NCBI RefSeq assembly: GCF_000191065.1
Contig: NZ_GL872283.1
Coordinates: forward strand, 1,506,484-1,570,483
DNA length: 64,000 nucleotides
From: Prevotella multiformis DSM 16608
GTDB taxonomy: Bacteria; Bacteroidota; Bacteroidia; Bacteroidales; Bacteroidaceae
Reading direction: 5' to 3'
Position 1 is the first letter of the stretch. Each line of letters begins with the position of its first letter. Both the position numbers and the translations under genes were made by a program. This document shows positions 8,549-16,454 of the stretch, piece by piece. The notes beneath the pieces are model-generated. The model worked only from the letters and a program-made list of their open reading frames with translations, made no database searches and was not told the origin of the DNA.

Positions 8549-9835
8549 TCAGTCCTCCAAATCAATGAATATACTTCCCAGTTCCGGCTTGGATCCTAAC
8601 TTTCCTATACGGTAGGAATTGTAAAGGGACAGGTTCTTATGCAGACCGAAAGAGTCGCCGCGGGCATATTCGGACGAGGCACTTTCCTTCCTTTTCTCTA
8701 CGAACCACACTGCTCCCCGATTCTCGTTGATCAGTTCCTGTGAGAGCAAGGTCGTCTCCTGACTGCTGATGACAAGCTGGGACTGCGTTGAATTGTAGAG
8801 AAACACACTCAGATAATAAAACAGCAGGTCGTAGTGCAGATCCTCTCCGAGTTCGTCAAGAAAGTAAACATGGAGACCGGTAACCAGGTCGTACAGGACG
8901 TTCAGAATGCGTATATATTTCAATGTGCCCTTTGACTGCCATCTGATAGGAATGTCGAAATTGCCCTGGGCCGTCGCATTCACGAACGTAACTGAATCTA
9001 CCGTGGGGCTCAACAGGGCTTCTTTCACTTTCTCGGGAAGGTCTCCCTGCTCTATCTGCCTGCGCATTTCCGGAAAAATCACCCGGTCTTCCACGACAGG
9101 TCTGTACTCCAGGATGTTCAAGTCGGCTTTCTGAAGCATCTGATAAAAGAACTTACGGCGTTTGCTGTCAGCATAGGCATCCTTCAGTATCTCGACGATT
9201 CCCTTCTCCTTTTCTCCGTCACCGTCAACTTCATGGCAGCATGCCATAACCCATCGGTGCAATCTGTTGAGAGGTCCTACGTCCGCCTTGAAGGCTGTTT
9301 TCGCACAGACAGCGAGGACGCTGTGGTTGTTGAGCGTGTTCTCACGTATGCGCTCCTGGGTCCTGGCCTGTATTTTCAGACTGGGTCCGAACTTTATGTC
9401 AGCCTGTACATCGTCTGCCACAAAACGGCGCTCATAGAACAGCGACTTCGCTCCTTTGGGATAATAATTCAACGTTTCATGAATGATATGTCTGCTATCG
9501 AATGATACATCATAGTCGTATCTTATCGATTCGGCATAAAACGAAACATGCATTTCCGTTGGGTCTCCCCTGTGCAACGCAAAGGGAATATAGCCGGAAA
9601 TACGCTTGTCCGCCTTGAACTTTGGACGTGTCATAAGCCGGAAAATCTCGTTCATGGCAAGCAGCATATTTGATTTGCCGGATGCATTCGCTCCATACAG
9701 TATTCCCAACTTATAGAGGAACACATGGTCTGCCACTTCCACCACAAGTTCGGAAGCAGGCCCTTTGGCGACAAAACTCAATTGCTGCCGGTCATCAATA
9801 GAAAGGAAGTTCCTGACCCAAAAGTCTCGAATCAT
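8549..9835 (-). CDS. AAA15-type ATPase of a putative AbiL-like defence pair (RloA/AbiLi-like)
   Basis: 428 residues, cytoplasmic. It opens IRDFWVRNFLSI, the usual start of OLD/RecF-like AAA15 ATPases. The Walker A is GANASGKS (48-55). A later FLDELGEDLH gives the Walker B acidic pair and a D-loop-like His, and LVISSQE follows as the terminal beta strand. In such systems the ATPase is thought to sense phage components and control a toxic partner. The partner follows immediately as the RloB-like gene. GC content appears lower by eye than in the flanking genes, consistent with acquisition by transfer. The promoter is at 9868-9875. Confidence 0.85.
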   Translation of the reverse strand: MIRDFWVRNFLSIDDRQQLSFVAKGPASELVVEVADHVFLYKLGILYGANASGKSNMLLAMNEIFRLMTRPKFKADKRISGYIPFALHRGDPTEMHVSFYAESIRYDYDVSFDSRHIIHETLNYYPKGAKSLFYERRFVADDVQADIKFGPSLKIQARTQERIRENTLNNHSVLAVCAKTAFKADVGPLNRLHRWVMACCHEVDGDGEKEKGIVEILKDAYADSKRRKFFYQMLQKADLNILEYRPVVEDRVIFPEMRRQIEQGDLPEKVKEALLSPTVDSVTFVNATAQGNFDIPIRWQSKGTLKYIRILNVLYDLVTGLHVYFLDELGEDLHYDLLFYYLSVFLYNSTQSQLVISSQETTLLSQELINENRGAVWFVEKRKESASSEYARGDSFGLHKNLSLYNSYRIGKLGSKPELGSIFIDLED

Positions 9836-9867
9836 AATATGGATTTCTTGAAACCACTTCTTTTCTG

Positions 9868-9899
9868 CAAAAGTAAGTATAAAAGACCAATCTTACAAA
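9868..9899 (-). promoter_or_regulatory. Promoter of the ATPase/RloB operon
   Basis: Minus strand: -7 TACTTTTG (9868-9875) and -33 TTTG (9896-9899) separated by 20 nt, an ideal Bacteroidota promoter. The leader is about 25 nt. Confidence 0.8.
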
Positions 9900-10057
9900 C
9901 ATTTCTTTGATTATCGTAAAAAAACTACGAAAATAGGGTTTATTAAGCCCATCGACTATCATTATCGTTTCTCCCTGTGTGCAGAGACACAGTGAGAGGA
10001 GAGGGGGAGTCAAAGCGACAGGGAAGATACAAAAAGAAAGAGGAACAAAAACAGAAA

Positions 10058-10099
10058 GGGTGTACCGGATATGCTGCCATCGGCATATCCGGTACACCC
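10058..10099. repeat. Perfect 17-bp inverted repeat with 8-nt loop
   Basis: Arms GGGTGTACCGGATATGC and GCATATCCGGTACACCC flank an 8-nt loop. Read on the minus strand it is followed by CTTTCTGTTTTTG, so it could terminate leftward transcription. No leftward gene ends there, however. Confidence 0.85.
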
Positions 10100-10152
10100 C
10101 TCATTGTATTTCAGAGAGTAGTTGTTTACACCGTGCATGCCTGCTGCTGCCT

Positions 10153-10241
10153 GGGAATCCTGTTCCCAACCCATTGGGAATCGGATTCCCGATGGCCGGG
10201 AACAGGAGTACCGACGGCCGGGAGCAGGAGTACCGGCAGCT
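10153..10241. repeat. 22-bp tandem repeat array, copy 1
   Basis: Four units starting at 10153, 10176, 10198 and 10220 (spacings 23, 22, 22). The consensus begins GGGAAyrgGATTCCCGAyGG. The unit length is not a multiple of three, so it is not coding. A second array of the same kind lies inverted at 48220-48309. Confidence 0.85.
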
Positions 10242-10435
10242 CCTTTCCCGTCTTCTGACACAAAGAGCCGCCCCTTGTCAGATCCTTACAAGGCCCTTTA
10301 CGCTTTCATTTTACACAGCATTGCCGGTTTCCGATTTCATCCGCATGGCTCTTCCCTGCCTCCACGGGAGGAAGACCGCATCCGGTGGGCAAAGACAGGA
10401 ATCCTTCCAAGGGAAGCTCGGGAATCGGCCTAAAG

Positions 10436-10467
10436 TTTGTGAGTTCAACGGAAAAACACTACTTTTG
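10436..10467 (+). promoter_or_regulatory. Promoter of the flippase gene
   Basis: -33 TTTG (10436-10439), a 20-nt spacer, -7 TACTTTTG (10460-10467). The start codon is 68 nt further on. Confidence 0.8.
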
Positions 10468-10534
10468 CAGGCAGAAGGGACACCGGCCGGTCTGAAGAAG
10501 CCCACCTTATTCATATACATCCCTCGAACGGCAG

Positions 10535-11995
10535 ATGAAAGAACAAGAACAGATGAAAAGCGAGACACTGAAGGAGAAGACCGCCAAGGGGCTTTTCTGG
10601 GGCGCACTGAACAACGGGACCATGCAGCTGCTGAATATCGTCATCGGCGTCTTTCTGGCACGTCTGCTCTCACCGGCCGACTACGGACTGGTGGGCATGC
10701 TGGCCGTGTTCACGGCTATTGCCGGCGCCTTGCAGGAGAGCGGATTCACCGCGGCACTCGCCAACAGGGACCACCCTACGGACAACGACTACAACTCCGT
10801 GTTCTGGTTCAGCGCCTTCATGGGCTGGATTTCCTACACGGTGCTCTTCTTTTCAGCCCCTCTGATCGCCGCTTTCTTCCGTCACCCCGAGCTGGTCGAC
10901 CTGTCACGTTTCGTCTTTGCCTCACTGCTGTTCTCGTCGCTGGGGACAGCTCCCGCCGCTTACCTCTTCAAGAACATGATGGTCAGGGAAACCGCCCTGC
11001 TGCGCATCACCTGCCTGTTTGTTTCGGGGGTGGCGGGCATCCTGCTGGCATTGCGGGGCTACGCCTACTGGAGTCTGGCCTGGCAGCAGGTGCTTTACAT
11101 CAGTCTGACCAGCCTGTGGCGGTTCTTCATCATTCCGTGGCGCCCGTCCCTCCACATCGACTTCACCCCTGTAAGACAGATGTTCTCCTTCAGTTACAAG
11201 ATCCTCCTGACGACAATCGTCAATACCATCAGTCAGAATATTCTCACCTTCATCTTCGGCCGTCTGTATTCTGCAAAGGCCGTGGGCAACTTCTCCCAGG
11301 CCTTCAAGTGGGACACGATGGCAAGCACCTTCGTGTCCGGCACGGTGGCGCAGGTGGCGCAGCCCGTGCTGGTCGAAGTGAACAATGACCCTGAACGACA
11401 GGTGAAAGTCTTCCGCAAGATGCTCCGTTTCACGGCTTTCCTGGTCTTCCCGGCCATGTTCGGTCTGGCGATGACAGCGCACGAATTCATCATTCTGCTT
11501 ATATCAGAGAAATGGACAGAGAGTATCCCTCTGCTGCGTATCCTCTGCATCAGCGGGGCCTTCCTGCCGTTCTATACGATGTATCAGAACCTGATCATCA
11601 GCCGCGGCAAGTCCGTGGTCTATATGTGGTGTACGGTGACCCTGATCGTCGCACAGATCGCCTTCGTCGTCGCCTCTTGCCAGGAGGGCGTGGTGTTCAT
11701 GGTGACCGCCTACACGGCCGTAACCGTCTTGTGGCTCTTCGTATGGCAGTTCTTTGCCGGCAGGGAGACCGGTCTGCGGCTCGTGGACGTCCTGAAGGAC
11801 ATCAGCCCCTACCTGCTGGCATCGGCGGCGGTGATGGGCACAACCTACTTCGCCACCTCCGCCATCCATAACCTGCTGCTGCTGCTGACCGTCAGAATCC
11901 TGACGGCGGCCGTACTTTACTTCCTCATCATGAAGCGTGCAGGCTCGCAGATCCTCGCGGAGTGCATGAACTATCTGCACAGACGCAGGCGATAG
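10535..11995 (+). CDS. Wzx/WzxC-like polysaccharide flippase (MOP superfamily)
   Basis: 486 residues with 12-14 predicted hydrophobic segments. The opening 'KGLFWGALNNGTMQLLNIVIGVFLARLLSP' and then 'DYGLVGMLAVF' is characteristic of the WzxC/lipopolysaccharide-biosynthesis flippases, which move lipid-linked oligosaccharides across the inner membrane. The start at 10535 gives a basic N-terminus; ATG at 10553 is an alternative. It leads a small plus-strand cluster with an acyltransferase and a glycosyltransferase, suggesting a role in capsule, O-antigen-like or exopolysaccharide assembly. No polymerase gene is visible. The polytopic genes converging from the other side may take part. Confidence 0.88.
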   Translation: MKEQEQMKSETLKEKTAKGLFWGALNNGTMQLLNIVIGVFLARLLSPADYGLVGMLAVFTAIAGALQESGFTAALANRDHPTDNDYNSVFWFSAFMGWISYTVLFFSAPLIAAFFRHPELVDLSRFVFASLLFSSLGTAPAAYLFKNMMVRETALLRITCLFVSGVAGILLALRGYAYWSLAWQQVLYISLTSLWRFFIIPWRPSLHIDFTPVRQMFSFSYKILLTTIVNTISQNILTFIFGRLYSAKAVGNFSQAFKWDTMASTFVSGTVAQVAQPVLVEVNNDPERQVKVFRKMLRFTAFLVFPAMFGLAMTAHEFIILLISEKWTESIPLLRILCISGAFLPFYTMYQNLIISRGKSVVYMWCTVTLIVAQIAFVVASCQEGVVFMVTAYTAVTVLWLFVWQFFAGRETGLRLVDVLKDISPYLLASAAVMGTTYFATSAIHNLLLLLTVRILTAAVLYFLIMKRAGSQILAECMNYLHRRRR

Positions 11996-12032
11996 CGGAG
12001 AAAGAGGGCTTGGGAGATTCAGGAATAAGTTG

Positions 12033-12040
12033 TACATTTG
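12033..12040 (+). promoter_or_regulatory. Promoter -7 box before the acyltransferase gene
   Basis: TACATTTG, 16 nt before ATG 12056. It rules out a TTG at 12038, which lies inside the box, as the start. Confidence 0.75.
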
Positions 12041-12055
12041 CATAAAAAAGAGAAG

Positions 12056-12619
12056 ATGAACCCATTCGTCCAAGGCGCAATACTCGCCGCATCCTCCCTG
12101 AGGCTGATACCTCATCTCCTGCTGTACAGGCTGCACAGCGGGCTGGTCGACGACGACCTGCTGCAGGTACAGGACCGCAAGCGAGGGGTGCGCAACTTCG
12201 TGAAGGCGATGACCCGTGAGCGTACCTTCCGCAACCTGTTCTATTACAGGATCGGAGAATACAAGGCCGCACCCGTCAGATGGCTGTGTCCCGCTGAACG
12301 GACACTGAACATCTGGTGCCCTTCCATCGGGAGAGGCGCCCACTTTGAGCACAATTATGCGACCTACCTGAATGCCGAAAGCATCGGCAGGAACTTCTAT
12401 TGTCTTCAGCTCGTGACCCTGGGGACAGGGCACCACGAAGGCCGTGAAGGGCGGCCTGTGATAGGCGACAACGTGAAGATAATGACCGGTGCGACGATCT
12501 TCGGGCCTGTCCGCATAGGCGACAACGTGACGATCGGGGCCGGAGCCGTGGTCTTCAAGGATGTCCCCGCCGGCTGTACCGTGGCCGGCAACCCGGCCCG
12601 GATCGTAAAACAAGCATGA
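12056..12619 (+). CDS. Hexapeptide-repeat acyltransferase, serine O-acetyltransferase-like
   Basis: 187 residues, starting MNPFVQGAI; an upstream in-frame TTG is rejected because it falls in the promoter. An N-terminal helical part precedes a left-handed beta-helix with repeats such as VIGDNVKIMTG, ATIFGPVRIGDNVTIGAGAVV and the family ending 'VPAGCTVAGNPARIV'. The residues HH in 'GTGHHEG' sit where these enzymes place the catalytic His. Members acetylate serine or sugars. The neighbours (flippase, glycosyltransferase) favour acetylation of a glycan or its precursor, which is inference. It has its own promoter and is followed 12 bp later by the glycosyltransferase. Confidence 0.85.
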   Translation: MNPFVQGAILAASSLRLIPHLLLYRLHSGLVDDDLLQVQDRKRGVRNFVKAMTRERTFRNLFYYRIGEYKAAPVRWLCPAERTLNIWCPSIGRGAHFEHNYATYLNAESIGRNFYCLQLVTLGTGHHEGREGRPVIGDNVKIMTGATIFGPVRIGDNVTIGAGAVVFKDVPAGCTVAGNPARIVKQA

Positions 12620-12631
12620 ACGGAGACCGCA

Positions 12632-13465
12632 ATGACAATGATGATGGAATATCCCAAGATAACAGTCGTGACACCATCCTACAATCAGGGACGGTTCATA
12701 GAAGCGACCCTGAAGTCGGTCATCGGACAGCAATATCCCAACCTGGAGTACATTGTCTGTGACGGTGGATCGACCGATGAAACCGTGGAAATACTGAAGA
12801 AGTACACCGACAGGATCACCTGGTGGTGCAGTGAGAAGGACAAAGGACAAAGCGATGCCATCAACAAGGGCATGCGCAGGGCGACGGGCGACATTGTCTG
12901 CTGGATCAACAGCGATGATGTCCTGCTGCCGGGAACGCTGCATACGGTCGCAAAGTTCTACCACGACCATCCCGACACAGACTTCGCCAATGGCTATACG
13001 GTCGAAATGGACAGGGACGGGAAGATCATCAACTTCACGCATATCGTGATGAGCCGCTTCTTCTTCCGCCATGGCTGCTACAACATTTCACAGCCGGGGA
13101 TGTTCTGGAGACGCGAGATCTTCGATAAAATCGGCTATATTGATGAATCCTTCCACGCCAAGATGGACGTGGAATGGCTGATAAGAGTGTACGAGGCAGG
13201 ACTGAAGGTAAGACGCATCAACCGCAACCTTGGCGCCATCCGCATCTATCCGGAGACCAAGACAGCGCAAGGGGGTGCGATCTGGAAGCGTGACACAGAT
13301 GCGCTCCGTGAGAGGTATCACGGCAGATACCTGCCTGAAAACGGCCGGTTCTACCGGCCGTTCTTCAAGCTGTACAAGTTCCTGGACGGGTGCAAATTCC
13401 GGAATGCGATCCGGAAATGGCAGTATTGCGGAAAGCCGGTCACGGATTACAAAGAGAATCTCTGA
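12632..13465 (+). CDS. Family 2 glycosyltransferase
   Basis: 277 residues. The GT-A Rossmann-like opening 'KITVVTPSYNQGRFIEATL' is followed by YIVCDGGSTDETVE (nucleotide-sugar site) and CWINSDDVLLPG, where SDD is the metal-binding DxD-type motif. No membrane segments, so it works on the cytoplasmic face with a sugar nucleotide donor. Four ATGs lie at the 5' end (12632, 12638, 12641, 12644) and the true start is uncertain. It is 12 bp behind the acyltransferase and is the last gene of the rightward cluster, ending at the shared terminator at 13600-13640. Donor and acceptor cannot be predicted. Confidence 0.9.
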   Translation: MTMMMEYPKITVVTPSYNQGRFIEATLKSVIGQQYPNLEYIVCDGGSTDETVEILKKYTDRITWWCSEKDKGQSDAINKGMRRATGDIVCWINSDDVLLPGTLHTVAKFYHDHPDTDFANGYTVEMDRDGKIINFTHIVMSRFFFRHGCYNISQPGMFWRREIFDKIGYIDESFHAKMDVEWLIRVYEAGLKVRRINRNLGAIRIYPETKTAQGGAIWKRDTDALRERYHGRYLPENGRFYRPFFKLYKFLDGCKFRNAIRKWQYCGKPVTDYKENL

Positions 13466-13599
13466 CACTCCCCCGCCCGCCCCGAACCGGGCGGGACAAG
13501 ACCGGAAAGTCCCCGGCACAGGAAAGCAGTCACTTCCGAGCAGGATTCCCCCGAACGCCCCAGACGGTCTCAGGCAGGCATCTACAAGATTCCAGACAT

Positions 13600-13640
13600 A
13601 AAGAAACGGCTTCCTCATGCGGCAAGGAAGCCGTTTCTTT
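13600..13640. terminator. Bidirectional terminator between convergent clusters
   Basis: AAAGAAACGGCTTCC and its exact complement GGAAGCCGTTTCTTT enclose an 11-nt loop. A-rich and T-rich flanks allow termination in both directions. It overlaps the stop codon of the leftward gene at 13639. Confidence 0.9.
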
Positions 13641-15003
13641 ATTGCGGTGCTACGAAGCCCCGGAGCATGAAAGGAATGACAAGACTGAGGTTGTAAACCA
13701 TCAAGCCAATTGTGAGAAATGCCACGAGCAACCTTGCGCCTATCATCGCCAGCCTCGTTCTCATGTGCCTGAAAAGGAACGCCACGGCGACAGGAATGAC
13801 GAACAGCCAGTGTGCGCCCATAATATACACCTCGATGATCCCAAAGCCGAGAACAATGTGGAGCACCATGTCCGTAGCAAACCACAGCATGCACAGCCGC
13901 AGGAACCTGTCCTTCCATCCCACGATGATTCCGCCTGAAAACAGCAGGAAGACGAGTGCTTCAGCGATGTAATTGAATACGCTGCCGTACCTGACAATGA
14001 CGGGCCGCGACTTGTTCACGTCTTCCAACACGTGATCCCGGTGCAGCAGGATGCTCTCGCCGAAGAGGTTTTCGACGACGGCATCGGTCCGTGAACTGGA
14101 CAGGTCGGTCCATTCAAAGAACCTGCTGTCCGCCACCTGCGTCCCGGTACGGCTCTTCATGAACTCGTGCTGCTTTTCATATCTGGCGGCAAACCTGCGG
14201 TCATTCTTCAATTTCCTTTCTTTCACCTTTTCCTGAAGCCTGGCATCCGGCTCCACAAAGGCCGCCTGCTGGTATGCATAAACGGCAGACAAGGCGGCAA
14301 GGGGTACGATAAAGCCCAGAAAGAGGTGCCTGATACGGAAGGTACGCCTGCCGTTGACGAACAGGTCGGCCAATCCGATCTTTGCGATATTGGTCGAGGT
14401 GACACCTGTCGCGAAGAACGCCAGGAGCATCGTCTGCCACGTCTTCATACGTTTTTTCTCCCGTTTCATCGCTTTTCCGGCAATATACAGTGTCATTGTC
14501 AGGAAGAAAAGCGAGAAGACAAAGTGGTCGGGAACGAAGCAGGTAAGCAGGATGGAGGCAAAAGAAAAGAAGAATGCGGTCAGCAAGACCGCGTCCTTTC
14601 CTGACAGCTCCAGCACCTCCTTGAAGATCCGGCAGATGAAAAGACAGCTGTATGTGGATGCGGCCACATTCAGGAAAGCCTCGATGAAAACGGCGAAATT
14701 GACACCGGTCTCCGCCATCAGCCAGTGGTTGAGAACATAAAAAGGATAGAAGAACGTGGGCAGCAGCGGATGGCGATAGAGCTGATAATAGACCTTCCAG
14801 CGTGACATCGTCATATAAGACAGGTCGTCAAAGCCCGATACTGTATAATGGTCGAAGAACAGTCCCCAGAAGCCCAGGTTTCCGCCCTTCGTGAACAGCC
14901 GGAAGTTATAGGCCACCATCAGTCCGTTCAAGGCCATGAAAGCAAGAACAGCCACCAGGCAGAGAAGCCTTTCACTCCGTTTGACCGCAAAGATATTCCG
15001 CAT
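13639..15003 (-). CDS. Polytopic membrane protein (DUF6080-like), third of three paralogues
   Basis: 454 residues, about ten hydrophobic segments. It shares with its two upstream paralogues an N-terminal cytoplasmic IF-x-V-K-R-x-E-R start, a first loop SGFDDLSY..., then YRHPLLPTFFYP, an internal VPDHF, a long outer loop with VVENLFGESILLH, and near the end IIEVYIMGAHW. A first outer loop with acidic residues followed by R-H-P-L recalls GT-C glycosyltransferases. That, together with the neighbouring flippase and GT2, suggests a lipid-linked sugar transferase, but this is inference. It starts 17 bp after the preceding gene and ends in the shared terminator. The family name is from memory and should be treated as tentative. 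Confidence 0.8.
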   Translation of the reverse strand: MRNIFAVKRSERLLCLVAVLAFMALNGLMVAYNFRLFTKGGNLGFWGLFFDHYTVSGFDDLSYMTMSRWKVYYQLYRHPLLPTFFYPFYVLNHWLMAETGVNFAVFIEAFLNVAASTYSCLFICRIFKEVLELSGKDAVLLTAFFFSFASILLTCFVPDHFVFSLFFLTMTLYIAGKAMKREKKRMKTWQTMLLAFFATGVTSTNIAKIGLADLFVNGRRTFRIRHLFLGFIVPLAALSAVYAYQQAAFVEPDARLQEKVKERKLKNDRRFAARYEKQHEFMKSRTGTQVADSRFFEWTDLSSSRTDAVVENLFGESILLHRDHVLEDVNKSRPVIVRYGSVFNYIAEALVFLLFSGGIIVGWKDRFLRLCMLWFATDMVLHIVLGFGIIEVYIMGAHWLFVIPVAVAFLFRHMRTRLAMIGARLLVAFLTIGLMVYNLSLVIPFMLRGFVAPQ

Positions 15004-15020
15004 GATTCTCTCTTATTGAT

Positions 15021-16454
15021 TCAGAAATTCAGTAGATGGTAAACCGTCAGGCCTCCGTTGTAGATCCAGAGACAGAGGGTAAGTGCCAGCAGCAGGCCAT
15101 ACAGCAGCCGCCGGGGCTTGTGCGACAGTCCCTTCAGAAGACAGCCACAGGCCATCGGGATGACGTATGCCCAGTGGGCAGCCATGATGTACACCTCGTT
15201 GATACCGAAGCCCAGACCGATGTGGAGAAACAGGTCGAGGCAGAAGCAGGAGAAGGCGAGCCACATCAGACGGCTCCGCCTGCCTGCCCACAGCCCGGCG
15301 GAGAAGAGCAGCAGTAGGAGAACTTCCACGAAATAGTTGAAAGCCCAGCTGTAACGTACGATTACGGGGCGGTCGCGCATGACATCGCCCAGGGTGTTCC
15401 TGCTGTGCAGCTGCAGGGACTCGCCGAAGAGATTCTCCACGAGGGTCGCACTGCGTGAGGTCGTCATATCCGTCCAGTTCAGGAACTTCTGCCGGCTGAC
15501 AGGCTTCCCGGCATGGGCGACCTGCGGCTCACCGGCCTGCCGGCGGATCTGCGCCTGCCGGTGCGCCCGCCAGATTCTGTCGAATGCGGCCTGCCGTGCG
15601 GCACTGTCCGTCAGCTGCGTCGTATCACGGAAAGCAGCCAGCATCCCGACCTTCTCCCTTTCCATCATCCGGGTGCGTTTCACCTGCCGGGCATGGACGC
15701 TGTCCGCCATGAACGTGCGGTATTCCCACTCGCTGAATCCCCAGAGAGCAGCGGCAGGCAGGAGAAGCGCCAGGAGGAGGTTGGCGGGACGGAAGAAACG
15801 GCGGCCTCTGCTGAAGAGATTTGCCAGGACTACTTTCAGTCCGTTGTTGAGCGATACGCCTGCCGTGAGCAGGAAGAGCACGACGGTCTGCCCTTTCGTC
15901 AGTCCCCGCCCTTCCTGCATCCGCCTCCCTGTCGTGTAGATGACGAGCAGCAGCAGGAACAGCGACAGCATGAAATGGTCAGGAGACAGGGATGCCAGCA
16001 GGACATGGGCGAAGGAAAAGAGCAGGAATCCCAGCACGGCCGCCTCTTTCAGGGAGAGGCCGATCAGATCCCGCCCGATCCGGACCATCAGCAGGAAGGC
16101 GTACAGCGAGCAGAAAAGCAGGACGGCGGCCACGAGAAACTGGGCACAGTTGATGCCTGTCAGCGCCATCAAGACCCGGTTGACAAGATAGACCGGATAA
16201 TAGAAGAACGCCAGCAGCGGATGGCGATACACATTGTAAGCAGTGGACCAGTCGGTCACCACACAATAGGTCAGAGGGTCGAAGCCGGAAATATGGAACA
16301 CATCCAGGAACACCTTCCTGTAGTTCCCGGTGATGACCGAGAACCGGGGATAATAACAGCCGATGACGACAGCCTGCATCAGCAGCTGGCAGAGAAGGAA
16401 CAGTCCGGTGACGAACCGTTCCTCCTTTCTTATCTTGAAAATCTGACTCAGCAT
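15021..16454 (-). CDS. Polytopic membrane protein (DUF6080-like), second of three paralogues
   Basis: 477 residues from ATG 16454 (MLSQIFKIRKEERF), which overlaps the preceding stop by 7 bp as ATGCTGA; ATG 16466 is also possible. It has the same motifs as its neighbours: SGFDPLTY, YRHPLLAFFYYP, SPDHF, LVENLFGESLQLH, INEVYIMAAHW. It differs by a longer basic insert between about residues 250 and 320 (many Q, R and A), probably an extracytoplasmic loop. Tandem duplication followed by divergence is the simplest origin. See the first paralogue for the proposed role. Confidence 0.8.
   Translation of the reverse strand: MLSQIFKIRKEERFVTGLFLLCQLLMQAVVIGCYYPRFSVITGNYRKVFLDVFHISGFDPLTYCVVTDWSTAYNVYRHPLLAFFYYPVYLVNRVLMALTGINCAQFLVAAVLLFCSLYAFLLMVRIGRDLIGLSLKEAAVLGFLLFSFAHVLLASLSPDHFMLSLFLLLLVIYTTGRRMQEGRGLTKGQTVVLFLLTAGVSLNNGLKVVLANLFSRGRRFFRPANLLLALLLPAAALWGFSEWEYRTFMADSVHARQVKRTRMMEREKVGMLAAFRDTTQLTDSAARQAAFDRIWRAHRQAQIRRQAGEPQVAHAGKPVSRQKFLNWTDMTTSRSATLVENLFGESLQLHSRNTLGDVMRDRPVIVRYSWAFNYFVEVLLLLLFSAGLWAGRRSRLMWLAFSCFCLDLFLHIGLGFGINEVYIMAAHWAYVIPMACGCLLKGLSHKPRRLLYGLLLALTLCLWIYNGGLTVYHLLNF

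Noticed and set aside
13466..13599. Additional gene between the GT2 gene and the terminator
   Set aside because: GC-rich tail only; frames on both strands are short and unconserved in pattern.
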